Below are positions 27,101 through 42,100 of a stretch of DNA of 64,000 nt, piece by piece. The notes below the pieces were generated by a model, which did not search any database, was not told where the DNA came from, and was given only the letters and a program-made list of their open reading frames with translations. This stretch comes from Sinonovacula constricta (lineage: Eukaryota > Mollusca > Bivalvia > Cardiida > Solecurtidae): contig CM017557.1 of NCBI GenBank assembly GCA_007844125.1, positions 57,426,857 to 57,490,856 on the forward strand. Direction: 5' to 3'. The position numbers were made by a program, and so were the translations under genes. Every line of letters begins with the position of its first letter. The stretch's first letter is position 1.

Positions 27101-30100
27101 ATTTCTAATTTAAATGTAATTCATTTTAGCACAAAAACATATGTTTTAAATATTAATATTAAGAAAACTTATTACATACTTACCATTTACAGAATCATGT
27201 GTACAGGTAGATGTGCGGCGCATCCTTCTTCTCACTGAAAATACAGAATATCAGTATTCTTTAACATTTTATTAATAAAAACAGGCAACATAGACTGATA
27301 TTGGTATCTTATATAAGTATACATAATTAAGCATTTTCAACAAGAAAATCATTCACATATTAAAGCTTCCTTTTTAAGGTACGTGTGTTAAATAAAAGGA
27401 AGTTTAAAAAGATTACAAGTAAAAAAACATATTCCATCTTAACGAGTTTTAAATAATTTTTTATTTGGGGTTTTATTGCACACCGACACTGTATTGGTCG
27501 TATGGTGCCGAATACAATTAAGTTTAACGTGTTAAACGTACCTACTTGAGTACATTTTTATGTGTAATGCATAGTTTAATGTACAAATAAAAGCATGTTT
27601 TCTACTAGACTGTCTAACGATGTTCAATTTAAAATACACTTGCTTTAATAATTACTTCCTGTTATTTAAGTGTAAAACTTTACAATTGAACAGTATAACA
27701 TACCGGGCAGCCCATCAACCTTGATATCAATGCTGTTCGAACGTGTGGGTCGGATCTTTCCACCAGTCTGAGAAAGGGAGGCAGGAGATGAGGCATGGGG
27801 AGACTTAGAGCCCTTCTTACTGGCAGGACCCTGGCTAGAACCGTCAGACTTGACACTGGAGGGGGACGCAGGAGCCTTGTCCGTGCTTAGCTTCTTCTTC
27901 TGCAAGGTGAAGGGGATGTATAAGATTAGCTTAACAGATGAACAGCCATAACATTTTGTTACAAACAGCGCACCAATTAACATACCATCATTTTGCATAT
28001 TCATTCCCATCAAGTCAATTTCTATTATGGTTCTAACATTAATTACAAATGAAATGAAACTAAGAATAAAATAAAATTGAAGATGACTTAAACTAAGCAC
28101 TCTTTCTCCTGTAAAATGTATTTTAAAAAAGGAAAATTTTGTAAATTGCAGTGTCACTGCACATATGTTTCTGGGTTTTTTTAAAGTTGATTTTAGACTT
28201 TTTTTTACTGTATTGTTTACTGGTGTGGGTAATAAGTCTTAATTAGATGTTAAGTATCCAGTGAACTATTAATGATTGTGAAAAAATACCTTTACCACAG
28301 AAGCCGGTTTTGGAGAAGGTTTCTGGGGTCCCTTTTTCTTCATGTCCGGTCTTTCTATTACGCGAACAATTCTTTCTGGCTTTACCCATTCGTCATGACG
28401 ATTGTTCCAGCCCTGGTAGTGGACGAAGTAACTCTTCACCCCTGGTTCTGAGGTCACTTCTAGAACCTGTGAACAAATTATCACCATCAAATTATTTTTT
28501 TACTCAACACTTCTGGCATGTAGACCACTTTTATCAACAAGTAGATCGAACACCATATTCAACTTGTTTGTATTCCTGAATTTTGTTATTTTTATTGTTT
28601 TAAATATTTATTTAATTTAATTTAAAAATTATTTATCACTATTTATTGTATATACTTTTACTCTTTATTAAGTAAGAAACATTTGCATTGTTTTCATAGA
28701 TTTCCAGAGATAAAGTTGCCTTAGCTGCATTTTTAAAAAATAATTAGTGCTGAAAGGTTAAATGACAGCATAAGGATCTTTTGCAATGTGCATCCATGAA
28801 AACAAACAAGGTTTTTTAGAAATTTTCTTTGATATCCTACCTTGGCTTCATAAACACTGGATTGCCTCCCCCGTCCATATTTGATCTTCAATTTAGATCC
28901 CACTGGCAAGTCGTGGGTGCTGGCTGAAGTTGCAGGTGAGGGTGTAGTACTAGTGGTAGGTTCCTCCTCCTCATCACTGCAGAAAGACATAGCGATAGAA
29001 TCATTTACATATAACTGTGTCATTTAAGAATCAACACATCCATCTGGATTTTTATCACAACTGTCCTATGGTATGGCTCAAAGGTTATGCCTAAGGTGCT
29101 TGTTTTAGTGTGCCCCAACAGGTACCTAATTTAGGAATACCTACTTAACCGCTTACAAAAATTTTATAACTTTAGACCTTACATTTGGGAATATTAAAAA
29201 ATAACTCAAATTTAACACTAATTTCACCTTATCATTGAAAACAGATTGTCAGATGGACAGTCAGTTGGAGTCCAGTACACACCCAGACTTCATTGGGAAG
29301 GGTAGGCGTTGGGGTGGGATTGGGTTGGTTGGTGGGAAGGTGTGTACAATATAATTAATGATCTATTGAAAATTTACTTTAAAGTCAATTTTGATGACAA
29401 CCCATGTCAAATGTATATACTAACATTTTGTCACAAACTTTTAATGATTTCATCCTATCACTAAAACTTAAATATTTTAAATGGCTACAAACATACCAAT
29501 TACTAAAATAAATAAACAAATCAAAACAACTAGTTACCTCTCTCCAGGCTTTTTGACACCTGGCTTCTTTTTCTTAATACCCTTGCCAGCTTTCTCATCC
29601 ACAGGTACCTCCTCCGTACCATCTTTTTTCTTCTCCTCTTTCTCTTCTTTCTTTTTTTCCTTTGGTTCTTCTTTCTTCTCTTTCTTAACAGTATCTTCTT
29701 TTTCTATTTTGATTACCTCCTCCTTCTTTGCACAATCATCTACATCTTCATCATTTTTCTCATCATTTCTAGCTGATCTTCTCCGAACAATCTGATAAGA
29801 GAATTATGAAATATGCTTATACCAGTAACCAGGATATAGGGCGAGAATGTGTAAATCAGCTGTCACTAGAACATTCACCTTGTAAAAGAAGGGTCCAGAG
29901 TTCAAGCCCATAAATGGTTCCACATGTTGCAATCTTGCTGAAATTGGTGATCACAGTACCATTGGTTTTTATGGTACAAGCTCCTTGAACGTTCATGACT
30001 AAGAAGCACATGTTTGTCCCTATGTCAGTACAGTTCAAAGCTGTTAAGATAATCTTCTGGTCAATTAGTTTTTCACTACAAGATTTTTTTAACATTTATT

Positions 30101-33100
30101 TAAATATCTGACCAGTTTCCTAGAAACAGACATTGCCCTAATCATACAGGGTGATATTTACCCTAGCACATCATGTGGCATATCTCTGACTGCTAAAGTC
30201 ATATGTAATTGATTAAATGGTGCACCTGTATCTTTTACCCTGATTTGCCCCAACAGCTGTGTATATACATTTCTGCCCTGATCATTTTTACTGTAAACAA
30301 AACGATGAGGAAATTGATTATAAATAATTTTCCACTTCCCCAAATCGTTTTAGTACGATAAGTATTTAAGTTAACATAAAAATCAATTCGTAAAAAAGAT
30401 AAAACGATGCTTATCTGGAGCACTGTCAAAGAGAAAAACAAATTAACAATTAAGCTGATGGACACTAACTACTTGGTTGGTTACTTTTGCATAGAAATCA
30501 AACTACTAAACATCACCTTGGCATCAAATTGGGCATATCCTGCTCAGATAGTGCAAGTCAGATATGGCACTCTGGGATCTAAATATTTTAGGCCCAATAT
30601 AAAATTTGCTTTTCAGGTTAAAAATGTTTTTAATACAAAGTCAGATGAGATAAGTAAGAATACCAAAAACATATTTCTAAAATTGTCTACCTTATTGTTG
30701 ACGTATCATTTTGCAGCTTTGATATGTTACGCAAAATAAATGGATAAGACCATTCTGTGTTTTTCAGTCAAATGAACACTAGATTTCAACTGTCAGCATT
30801 CAGCAAATAATTGATTTGTTTTCTATAAATTCATGATATGCCGCATACAGATTTAGTCAATGTTGAATCATTCTCATCACTATTTTTGAGATAGTCCTTT
30901 TATGCCTTAGCTGGCTTTCTTAACATATCCTGCTGGTGATGTCTAAATATCAGTAATTTTCAAATTTGGAATTAGCAATTTCTGTCAATTTCTTTACAGA
31001 TATAAAAATCTCTGTGACATGTCCCCTAGAATACAATGACAAAGTAAACTGGCCAGACGGTTAAATGGACATGTAAAGACGGTTAAATGGACATGTAAAG
31101 ACGGTTAAATGGACATGTAAAAGTTTATTACGGGGTACACAGACCCTTTAAGAATTAGAGAATTGATTGAAAACATTATGCAATGAAATTTGAAAAAAGC
31201 TAATTAGCCATATATTATAGCAGAAATTGATAATAATAAATCAATGTCTGCAGCAGCTCAAAGAGAACAAACACAAACAACAGTAACATATAAAAACTAT
31301 TTTCTTCCCATTTCTAAATGCCAAACATGGAATTTACATACCTTCTTTTGTAACTCTTTCAATTCCTTATCCTCCCCTGGTTCCTTCTTTACTTTAGGTG
31401 TAGTTTCTTCTTTCTTTTTAATGACTTTCTTCTCTCCATCAATTTTACTATCTTCCTTCTTTTCTATCTTTTTGCCAGTTGGTGTCTCAGCTTTAGACTT
31501 ATCCAGCTTTTTAGGACCTGGAGTCTTTTTTACCACAGGCTCTTCTTTCTTTGGCTCTTTTTCCTTTTTTTCTTCCCTTTTTGGCTCTGTTTTGTCTTTA
31601 TCCTCTTTCTCTACTTTTTCATCTTTCACATCTTTCAGATCTAACTTTATGCGTGCAGATTTGGGTCTTTTTGGAGTTCCTTAACAACAAAAAAACATTT
31701 TAATGAAAAGACATATACAACATTAAAACCAAATTAAATCCTATGCCATATTGTTTTATGTCTTTATTCTGCAGTACCAGTTTGATAAGTCCCATGAAAA
31801 AAGGTATGACTTGGACACTCAGTTTTTATGAAAGATGTATGTGCAGAATATACACTACTTGCTGCTTAGACAACAGTTACATGCCTAGGTTTCCTTTCAG
31901 TACATAGCATCCAAGTAAGGGGTGACAAATTTCAATCTTCACTTGCCATGGCATGTTTGCAATCCCCTCAGGCCAGAGGAAATTGACATATGCCTGATCA
32001 GGCAAGTCCTTTATTTTTGTTTTAGTACTATATTCAGATACAATGTTTTGTAAAATCAAAATACTTAGAATGATTCCATCATGTGTAGAATCAAATCGTC
32101 TTAATCAATGGACGCTTGTGCTGCGCTTACACAATAAATTCTCCTGATGATGACTGATTTTGTGCATTGTCTGACAGGACGTATTTTCCCTATACCATGT
32201 CAAAGAAGACAGATTCATATCGATACTAATGACTTAGGAACACAATCAAGATAAGCAATCATGTTCTAAATGTAAACTACATCAACAAACCTCCAATAAG
32301 AACAAACGATGTAAGAATTAGAAAGATATTGACATTAAATTAAAACTAATGAAGACTTCATATAATAAACATGTTATAACAAAAAAGTAAAAGCAAATGG
32401 CAATTTTATAAGGTGAGTAAGATGTCTGGGCAACAAGTCTTTCAACCAAGTTGCTTTTATAAACCCTACGTTAGTGTTTCACAAACAGCAGTCATAATAA
32501 TAAAAAAACAACAACATAATAATAACCTTTAACAACAACCCAAACCATGAATAATATACAAAAACGTTGCTGTACCTGTTTTAGAGCCCGTCTCAGCATC
32601 ACTCTCAAACTCTGATCTTGAGTCTTCACCACCCTTTTCTCGATCTGACTCCACAGCCTGTAGAAATGTAGATCAAAATTTCTTTGAACAATCTTGTAAA
32701 TTTTAGACATTAACAGATATATTAAGTATCCAATAATGTTTTATGACTGATCGGTTTATATGGCCAGAGGTTAAATCCTTGCTCACCAATCTACATCATC
32801 ACCTCTCGATTAAAGATTGTCTATTACCAATAGCTTTAACAATGAGTATCACCCCTTGCTTAAACAATGTATATCGACTATTGCTTAAAACAATGTTTAT
32901 CAACTCTTGCTTAAATCTTCTCTGCTTGAACAATGTACAAAACCCCTGGCTAGAACAATGTTTATCACCACTTGCTTAAATAATGTATATCACCCCTGGC
33001 TTGAACAATGTATATCCCAATTTCTTATATAACGCATATCACTATTAGCCAACCTTATTGCTGTGAGTGAAATCGTCAAAGTGTGATAATTTTAATCTTA

Positions 33101-36100
33101 TATGTTCAACAAAAAGGAGGAGAATTAAGGTATCTGCCATATTACATAAACAACTAATTTCAGGATTTCTAATTAAGTAAACTACAAACCTTTTCTGAGC
33201 TAGCTTTCCCTGCGGACTCCCTGCCTCTGAAACTCATGATACTACGACCAGAATCATTCTGGTTCCTTACTGGTCGACTGATTGTGCCCATAGAACTGCC
33301 CAGCTTCCGATAGAAGTCCTCAAAAGCATGAAGGTACCTGATGAAACAAACGATAAAATACATCTTCAAGTTCAAAGGACACAATAAAATTGGTTTACTA
33401 ACTTTGCAAAAATTCACTCATGTATCTGCAAAATAACATGGTACAGTTTGTGATCAGATAGGGGGATGGAGTCAGGATGGAACATGTTGGGATCAAACGC
33501 CATACTGTTTATTTTTCAATACTCATTGAACAAGATTTTTCACTATGTACTGCTCAAGGTAGATTTTATCAATTATTGGTTCCATCTTGAAAAGAGGCTC
33601 TAATTGAAAACAAGTGCTGAAGTACTCCTACTAGTTTAATTATTGTAGAGGTATTTATTAAAATTATGTGAAAAAGGGAGATAATTGAATATACCTGTTT
33701 GTTTGTTATATCAAACTTATATATATATATATTCCGTGCTACACATATACTGGTCTTTCGCAGCTGGAGTAAAAGGTACCATGTTTTATCTTAACTGCAA
33801 TGCACTAGTCACTTCCGACTAACTTTACTTTAGGCCATTAACTTAATGTCTAAACTTTTCTCACTTAAACCACCACTGTCAAGTTCTGATAATAAAATTC
33901 ATCTTTAACTTTAATTACTTGGGCTTGTTTTTTTCTCCTCCGTATAAAAAAACCCTTAATAATTAGTTCTCCACAGGCAAGAATCCGGAAAGGTTCAGAG
34001 CTTCCCCTGGAGCTCAGATCCTTAGCGGAATTTAACCCACTACATCATTACAATTTTTTATAACTTTTATTCTTGATTAAAATAGACTTTAAGTGGAAAA
34101 CAATTCAGGAGACAGTCAATTCTTACTTTTTGTATGCATTCTTTATCTGTGTGGAAGCAGTGTTTGATGGAGGAAGTTGCATTTTGGAGTAAACTAGTCG
34201 CCATTTCATCTGATTGGTTACCTAGAAACAAAAGTTTGCATGAGGCAATGTCATGGATTTTAAATATATACAATAAAATACAAAGTTCATTCTATTGTGT
34301 TTTTTTGTTTAGACATTATCAACTATCTAAAAGCAGCTAAAGCCGGCAAAGCAATTCAATAAGTGAAAATTAAGGGACTGTCAAACAATGTCTTTCAAAA
34401 CATCATTTAGAGAATGATTTTTCCTGAAACAAAATTTCAAGCACTTACCCTGTTGTATCCTCCAAGTTTCTTCACAACTTTGAACAGTTTATACAGGTTG
34501 AGATCTTTTGAGCCAACACTTGGACCTTTGTTAATTGGGGTACCTACAACATAGCATATAAAATGATTCCTTACAGCAGTAAGAAGGCATAGCAAACTTT
34601 ATCATCTATATTTAACACAGGATTGACCGGACCTGGTAGCGCAATCGGTAGAGCTTTGCTCCAGGTACAGAAGGTCCCGGTTTAAACCTAGGTTGCGACA
34701 TTTCAAAGTTGTTAAAAAATGGAAATGGTATAGCAAGCACCATTGCTACTGCTCTAGCAAATATAAGGGTAGTTCCACGACTTGTAGGCCCTGTGTCAGG
34801 TAATAGTGACTGGTGTAGTATTATGCCAGGTGTTCCCGGCATGCTATACATAATGAAGGCAGCACTATATCTCAAGCAGACACCGTCTCCAGACAAACTG
34901 AAATACTGTTGGTGGGACGATAAACCCAATAACCAAATAACACAAGATTGAGAAGTTCTCACTTTTTTGTAACCAGAGACCAGGAGAGCAGTAAATGACA
35001 GAACACCTAACACATGGATTTAGTAATACAGCAGTAAAACTCCCTTTTGTCAGATCAATGTTTTGTGATTGTTAACAGATGCAACAATTCCAGAAAGGAC
35101 ACAACTGAGACAAGTAGAGAAAATAGCAAGACTGAAAATACTCATTACTCTCCCTAAAAGGCAGATATGGAAGGATGGTCTATCTTGTAAGAAAAACAGA
35201 TTTAACTTAAAAACACAACCTTAAACCATAAATTCTGTATTTTGTTCAATAGCAAATTCTTGAAATAAATCTTCAGCCCAAGTGTACTGATTGAAAATAG
35301 ACATTTGCAATTACAGCTGATTTCAATTATCTGCAAACATAACTTCCCCAGATTATGCATTGAACTGAAAATTAATATATGTGTACCATTTCAATGAACG
35401 TATTTTTCAGTGATTCCTTCAAGACACTGTGTACATATCTACTTATAATTTTCATTATAAGTTAATAACTGAGCTCGTAATTAGTTAACTCTAAGTCTAG
35501 TTAAACAGCCATCCTTCTTTTTTAAAGAGCCATCATATTGATTTTGTGACAGCAAAAAAGCCCCAGAATAATGCATTCTTAAAACTTCAAGAGTTATCGA
35601 TCAAGTCACGATGACGACATTTGTCACTTGTAAATCTTTGCGAAAACCAGATATTAGTCTGGAAGATGTGATAGAAAGCGTGCCATTAGTAGTGGACCAT
35701 AAAAGAGTAAGCTGAGGAGCAGGCTGCTGATCATAAGGTAGACACATATTAGCGACCATGTTTGCTAATCCCCTAGAAAAGGTGTGAAAATTGCCACTGA
35801 GATCAAGTAACATGCGAGCTTCACTAGATAGGTAATGGATTATGCTTATAACTGAAATCAAGCTAACATCTTATGCATACAGTCATGAATTTATTTTTAC
35901 AAAGGTTAAGAAGAAAGGGTTAGTGTTTGAACATTTTCATTTAACGGAATATGTGTATCATCGTTTTTTGATTAATGGGAATCAACTATATTTATAATGT
36001 GCCTCACCTCTGTCATCTGAGAACTTGTACAACTGGGCCACAAATCTGTCCTTCTCCTCACTTATTTCATTATCATCTTCATCCGTGGACTGAAATTACA

Positions 36101-39100
36101 GTGAAAAAGAAATGCAAATGGAATTGACTATTGCACCCAAAGATGCAATTATCTTATACATGACCTTGAACTTAAAAAAAAAATGCACTTGCAAATGGTA
36201 TGTGTTATACAGAACCCCATGTGTATGTCAGTAAGATGTACTCAAGTAAGTTATAGCCAAGACACAGAAATGTGACGCTCATACATATGTACAGAAGTAT
36301 ATACAGCGTCCATAATTAAGTATGATTAAATAAACAATTGTGTTTTTCATTAAAGGCCAATTCTTTTCCTACTGGAATGTAGAAAGTGATTTTACTTTCA
36401 TACTAAGTTGTATTTGCCCATTTGATAAAAGATTATTTTGCGAAGTTTAATTATCTTTTTCAGAATGCTTCCCCTTTTCAATCAGGCAATTTTGACATTT
36501 AATATCTGATGACATTTTTAAAACATATTTATGGCTGAATATCTAACATGTACATGAATAAAATACACAATGTATACTTACATCTCCATCACCATCCTCA
36601 TCATCCGATCCAATTAACTCTGTCTTGTTCCAATTTGGAGGCAACTCTCTGTTGTCAATGAACAGTAGGGCCTTCTCCAAAGCTGTGAAGAAAAAAATAG
36701 GATTAGATTTTTTTAAACCTCTCACTGATTTGTTTAGTCCAGCCATAAAAAGTGCAGGTAGACCCCAGACAAATCACTGGGAAACCAATATCATACTACA
36801 GGTCTGTTAAAAAACTGTCCCAAAAATGAAATAATATATTTTTTCTAAAACAAAAGATATATGACCAAAAAAAATGTTTTTTGATATGACAGCTCCCAAA
36901 AATGTCTTATATGTTGAGAGGGCAATGGTTTGTGTTTAACACTTGAAAAAGGCAATTTGATGAAAATTAAAGTACAAGTGTTTTTAGAAAAAACATAATT
37001 AGTACAGTTCCCTATGGAACAATTTACAACATTGTATAATAAGATAAGTTAATGTGAACAGGATGATAGAACTGAGATTTTTGCCAGTGAGAATTTGCTT
37101 TCAGATAACACCCTTAATTTCCTTTCCATTTCAACAGTTCATTGTAAATTTTATTCATACCTTACAGTTATGAATTTGGCTTCCTTCACTTAATAATTAT
37201 CAAAATTTAAGGATAAATACAGTTAACTCTTAAATGTTAATAAATTTTGTTATGGTCCTATCAACACAAAACGATTTCAGAATTTTTTAATGAATAGCTT
37301 TGTTAGTGTGTTACCTTATTATCATAACAAAATAAAACATATTATAGAAGTGGCAGTTATCTGTCTCTACTTCAAATCATTCGAAAATGTGAATTTACCT
37401 GGCTTTAAGGACTTGTCCTCATTTTTTAGGACTGCCTCTCTGGTAAAAACAGTAAGATCTTTCCTTTGGGCAGACATACTGAAAATTAAATAAGAAGGAA
37501 TGTCATTTTTAAAGCAGTATGACATTTTCTTAAAATACGATATAAACATCTTACTAACACAGGTATTATTATTTTTGACAGTTTACATTATTTATTGGAA
37601 GAGCATAGAAATACATCAAGTTATCTTACAAAAAAAAAGTCCTAACTGAAATTTAACCAATATTATATTTGAAAAATTTAAAATTACCACATTCTTTATC
37701 ATGTATTTTATATAAAAAAAAAACAAGAATAAAAATTAAGTTCATGTTTGATTATTACCTTATCCCTATAAATTTTCCCTGTTAAACACTTCCATAGAAC
37801 CAACAAGCACAAAGGATTGCATAAATGTCTTAATCCTATTCGTTATCTATTTAAGAAAAAAAAACAACAGTAAACAAAATGGTGTATTGCATATAACCTG
37901 AAAGCAAAGATTCCTGATTAAACTTACAATTTTCCATCCTTAAATGACTTGACGAGCAGATGATCTTTCGTCTTCAGCTCCATGGGATGTGAACTTGGCA
38001 TGACAACTAACACAGGCAATAGCTGAGTCTTCTTTTTCTCACCACTCTCGTAGAACATTGCCTTCCCCACCAGCTCCTGATTCTTCCCACGATACACCTT
38101 TCTTCTCGGGCTTCCTTCATCATCTGTGCTTTCATCAGTCTCAACATCACTCCTAGATGGAAGATGGAATGGATCAGAAATTATCTAAGTATTCAGACAG
38201 GATAGGATTTATCTAGATGTTATGTCATGTGTATAACTATATTGCCATAAAAAACCCATCTAGGAAGTAATTGCACATCTGCAATACCATAATTGTTAAG
38301 CCACAGATATTAAGAAATAGTTACTTATCTGTGTGTACAACTGTGAGAGATGGTTGCTCTCACACTGGCTCTTAAAATCATTTTTGTAACAAACATTGAA
38401 AAGGGTCAGATTCATCTGAATAGAAAGACATGTGAATTTATCAAGATCTACAAACATCAGAAAAGATCCAAATAGTATAATAGGTGAATTAATTTAATAG
38501 GTGTTTCCAAACTTTAATACTTAAAATTCTGTAACAATAGAATTTATTTATTTTTACTGAATACCATTAACCATACCAATAAAATATTTCTGACATCACC
38601 ACCTCTTAACACCTCTTAACATGGAAGTCTTTGACCATAGTTAAATGTAACACATTGTGAACAAGAGAGCCATGATGGACATTAATTGTTCTCCTGATTA
38701 CACAGGCTTTTAATAGGCTCAAATCTGGCATTAAGTAATTAAGAGTTATTCACTTTAGAATTCTTTGGTGAAGATTGGACCATTAGTGTGGCCACTGGGT
38801 TGATAACATTTTTTAGAATTTTACCAAGTAACCTACTGAATCCACTTTAAAACATATGTAAGATTTCATAATGGCAAACATTCTGGCCAAGTTTGGTGAA
38901 GATTGGGCCATTAATGTGGCCTCTAAGTGTTTCCACAAGGGTTTTTTAAAATGTGACCTAGTGACCTACTTTTTGACCCCACATGATGAATAATATATGA
39001 CCCCACATGACCCAATAACGAACTCATCAAAGATTTCATGCAGACAAACAATCTGATTAAGTTTGGTGATGATTGTGCTATGAAAGTGGCCTGTAGTGTG

Positions 39101-42100
39101 TTCACATGCTTTTTATAAGATTTGACCTAGTGACCTACTTATTGACCCCTCGTGACCCAGTTATGAACTCATCCAAGATTCTATGAAGGCAAACGTTCTG
39201 ATGTATGATGAAGATAGGGCCATAAATGGGGCACAAACTTTTGCTAAGATTTGACCTAGTGCCCTACTTTTTGACCGCACATGACCCAATAATACACTCA
39301 TCCAAGACATCATGCAGACAAACATTCTGACCAAGTTTGGTGAAGATTGGGTTATAAATGTGGTCTCTAGTGTAATCCCAATTTTTTCCTTAAATTTGAC
39401 ATAGTGACCTACTTTTTGACCCCAGGTGACCCAATAATGAAATCATCCAAGATTTCATGCAGACAAACACTGTGACCAAGTTTGATGAAGATTGGATAAA
39501 AACTGTGGCCGGTAGTGTGTTCACAAGCTAAAATGTTGACAACGAACACAGACGAAGCGGTATCACAAAAGCTCCCCTCGTGCATGTTGTGCTCAGGTGA
39601 GCTAAAAAGTTTGGGACTGGATATTTGGCCATGAAGCCCTCAACAGTATAACAAGACAAGACAAAACATATAAATCTTAATATTTTAACTTAAACAGCAG
39701 CCTCAATTGGTAATTATGAACTGAAACTTACTCGTCCTGGTTTATCCTCCGTTTACCTTTGGCTATTACAGGAGTACCAAAATGCTCAGGGTTGGATAAT
39801 GGCAGGTTATCAAGCGTCTGCACGAAAAATAAAAAATATAATGTTTCTCCTGTGTTTTCAGTTGAAATGTTTAAAACAGCACCCATAAACATTCAAGACA
39901 GATATTATAAATATTAATGGACAAGAAAGACAAAACAAGAGCTTTTCACTAAGTTTTTCACTAAGCAGTCCATAAGACTATAATGCCCACTGTGGATGGG
40001 AAAATTCCCAAACCTGTATCTCCTAAGACTGCTTGACCTCTCACTGTATGGGTTCAGGTTCAAGTCCTGGTCAGGTGAAAGGACTATGAGAGATCATCCA
40101 ACTGACATGTGGTGTGCTGGTGATTCTTCTCAAACACTTTTCTGTAATTTGTCCATATAATCACAATAACTGTGTTGGCGTGATGTAACAAAAAACAACA
40201 ACAGTAATATGTCATATAAGTATGTCCTTAAACTTTTTTGTCAAACTATAACTATACAAGTTAGAAAGCATGTAATTCTAGAAAATAATGTTTCCTCAAC
40301 TTACACAAAAATGATCTGTTCCTAGTCCGAGACCAGGGATAAAACTTCTTGCTGCTAATATATGAACATGGGTAAATCTAGGCCAGAGAAGGACAAAATG
40401 GACATTTACAGTAAACGTTAGCATACAAACCTCACTCTCCATGAAATGTTTGTCTCCCTTCAGAACTAACTGAGTTCTTCTGAGTGTTCTTTCATCTGCA
40501 TCATCAAACACTGAAATAAAATATATTGCAGCTAAGGTAAGTTGTTAAATGGAAATCAAGCATAAAAATCATTTAAAGTTTTAAAAAATTACTCTCATAC
40601 TCTAGTTCTAGAGAGCTGGTTTAATAAATCACAGATTAAATTACAGCTACTGGGTGAAAGTTTCTTGAAAGAAAAGGTAGAGCTTCTTGTTTTCAATTTC
40701 CATATTCAAGCTTAAAAGATCAATCATTTAAAGACTTAAATAATAAAATAAATATCATTCAGTAAATCATTTGATCTGTTTTGGAAATACTATAAATTTT
40801 GGGGTTAACATCTCAAACATACGTTTGTTTAACTAAATAATATACCAAACTAAGAAAGAATGCTTACCAACTGTATACATGCTGGAATCATTAATGTGCT
40901 TGATAAGACCCTCCATGACATTTCCGGTATCTGGGTGCTTCACCTCGACTGTCCCACCAAGCTGTCAAGACATGTATGGGTATCTGTTATATTATTTTAA
41001 ACTATGTAGCGAATATTAAATAATAATTCTTTTAAATCTGGAAGTGGTTAAGGATGTGGCAGGTTAACGGCAGCTCCAACTTAGCTCAGAAGCCTAGTGT
41101 ATTTATATACCATAGAGCTGGGAGCATTAGTGAAACAGTTCCAAAAACAAGAAAATGTAATCTTTCACACTTGTTCTTACCTTCAGTGGACCATTTATGC
41201 ATTCATCTGAAACCTGGATAGTTGACTGCTTCTCTTTTACAAATACCTGAAAGGAACAAAATCATAAATGGTAAAATTTGCATTGTTTATAACAAGTACA
41301 ACCAGCAGCATGTTTTATGCAATTGTATATGTGATGATCGTTTCTAGCTGAAGATGTATATTAGACAATATCATGGTAATGCATAAAAATTATGTATAAA
41401 CTGATAGAGTTTGTTGGAAAAGAAGGATTAATGTAACTGTGAGAAAAAATATATAACTGCGTCTTATTTGTAAAATAACATGAGATATACTTACGCGACA
41501 TTTTACTGACTTCACAATCTGTTTCACTTTTGCCTCACAAAATGCACCTTTATACTTTGCACTCACATCTGTACCGATGGGAATGTACGGTGGCTCTGAG
41601 CTAGCCTGGAAGAAAGCAAAAAAAGTTCAGCAAAAAAAATATTTTTTATATAAAACAACACAAATGTGCACATGCATTTTTAATACAGGAAAGTAAGACT
41701 CCAGACAGACACTTTGTCATTTCCATAAATGGAATGGACACCTGTCAACATGGCGTTGAACCAGCTTTGGGGAGACAAGTTACAGACTTGTAAAGGAAAT
41801 ATATGCATCCTTAATATATTAATACTGTTAAAGCATTTTCACATACAATGCGGAAAAAATGATTACATGATCAAAATCCTAAAACAAAACTGTCTGCCGT
41901 TCAACGGGGTGTCGAGTTCAATGTTACCCCACCCACTTTCGGATCAGAAATTTGAAGATTCAGGAACCAAATGTTTGAGTGATAAACTTTCTAATCTATC
42001 TGCGTGAAGATGATGAATAGCACATGAAAATAACAATGTTAAACTCCTCTGACGTCGCAGGTCCCTGAGATGTGATAAACGGGAAAATTGCCAAATTCAG

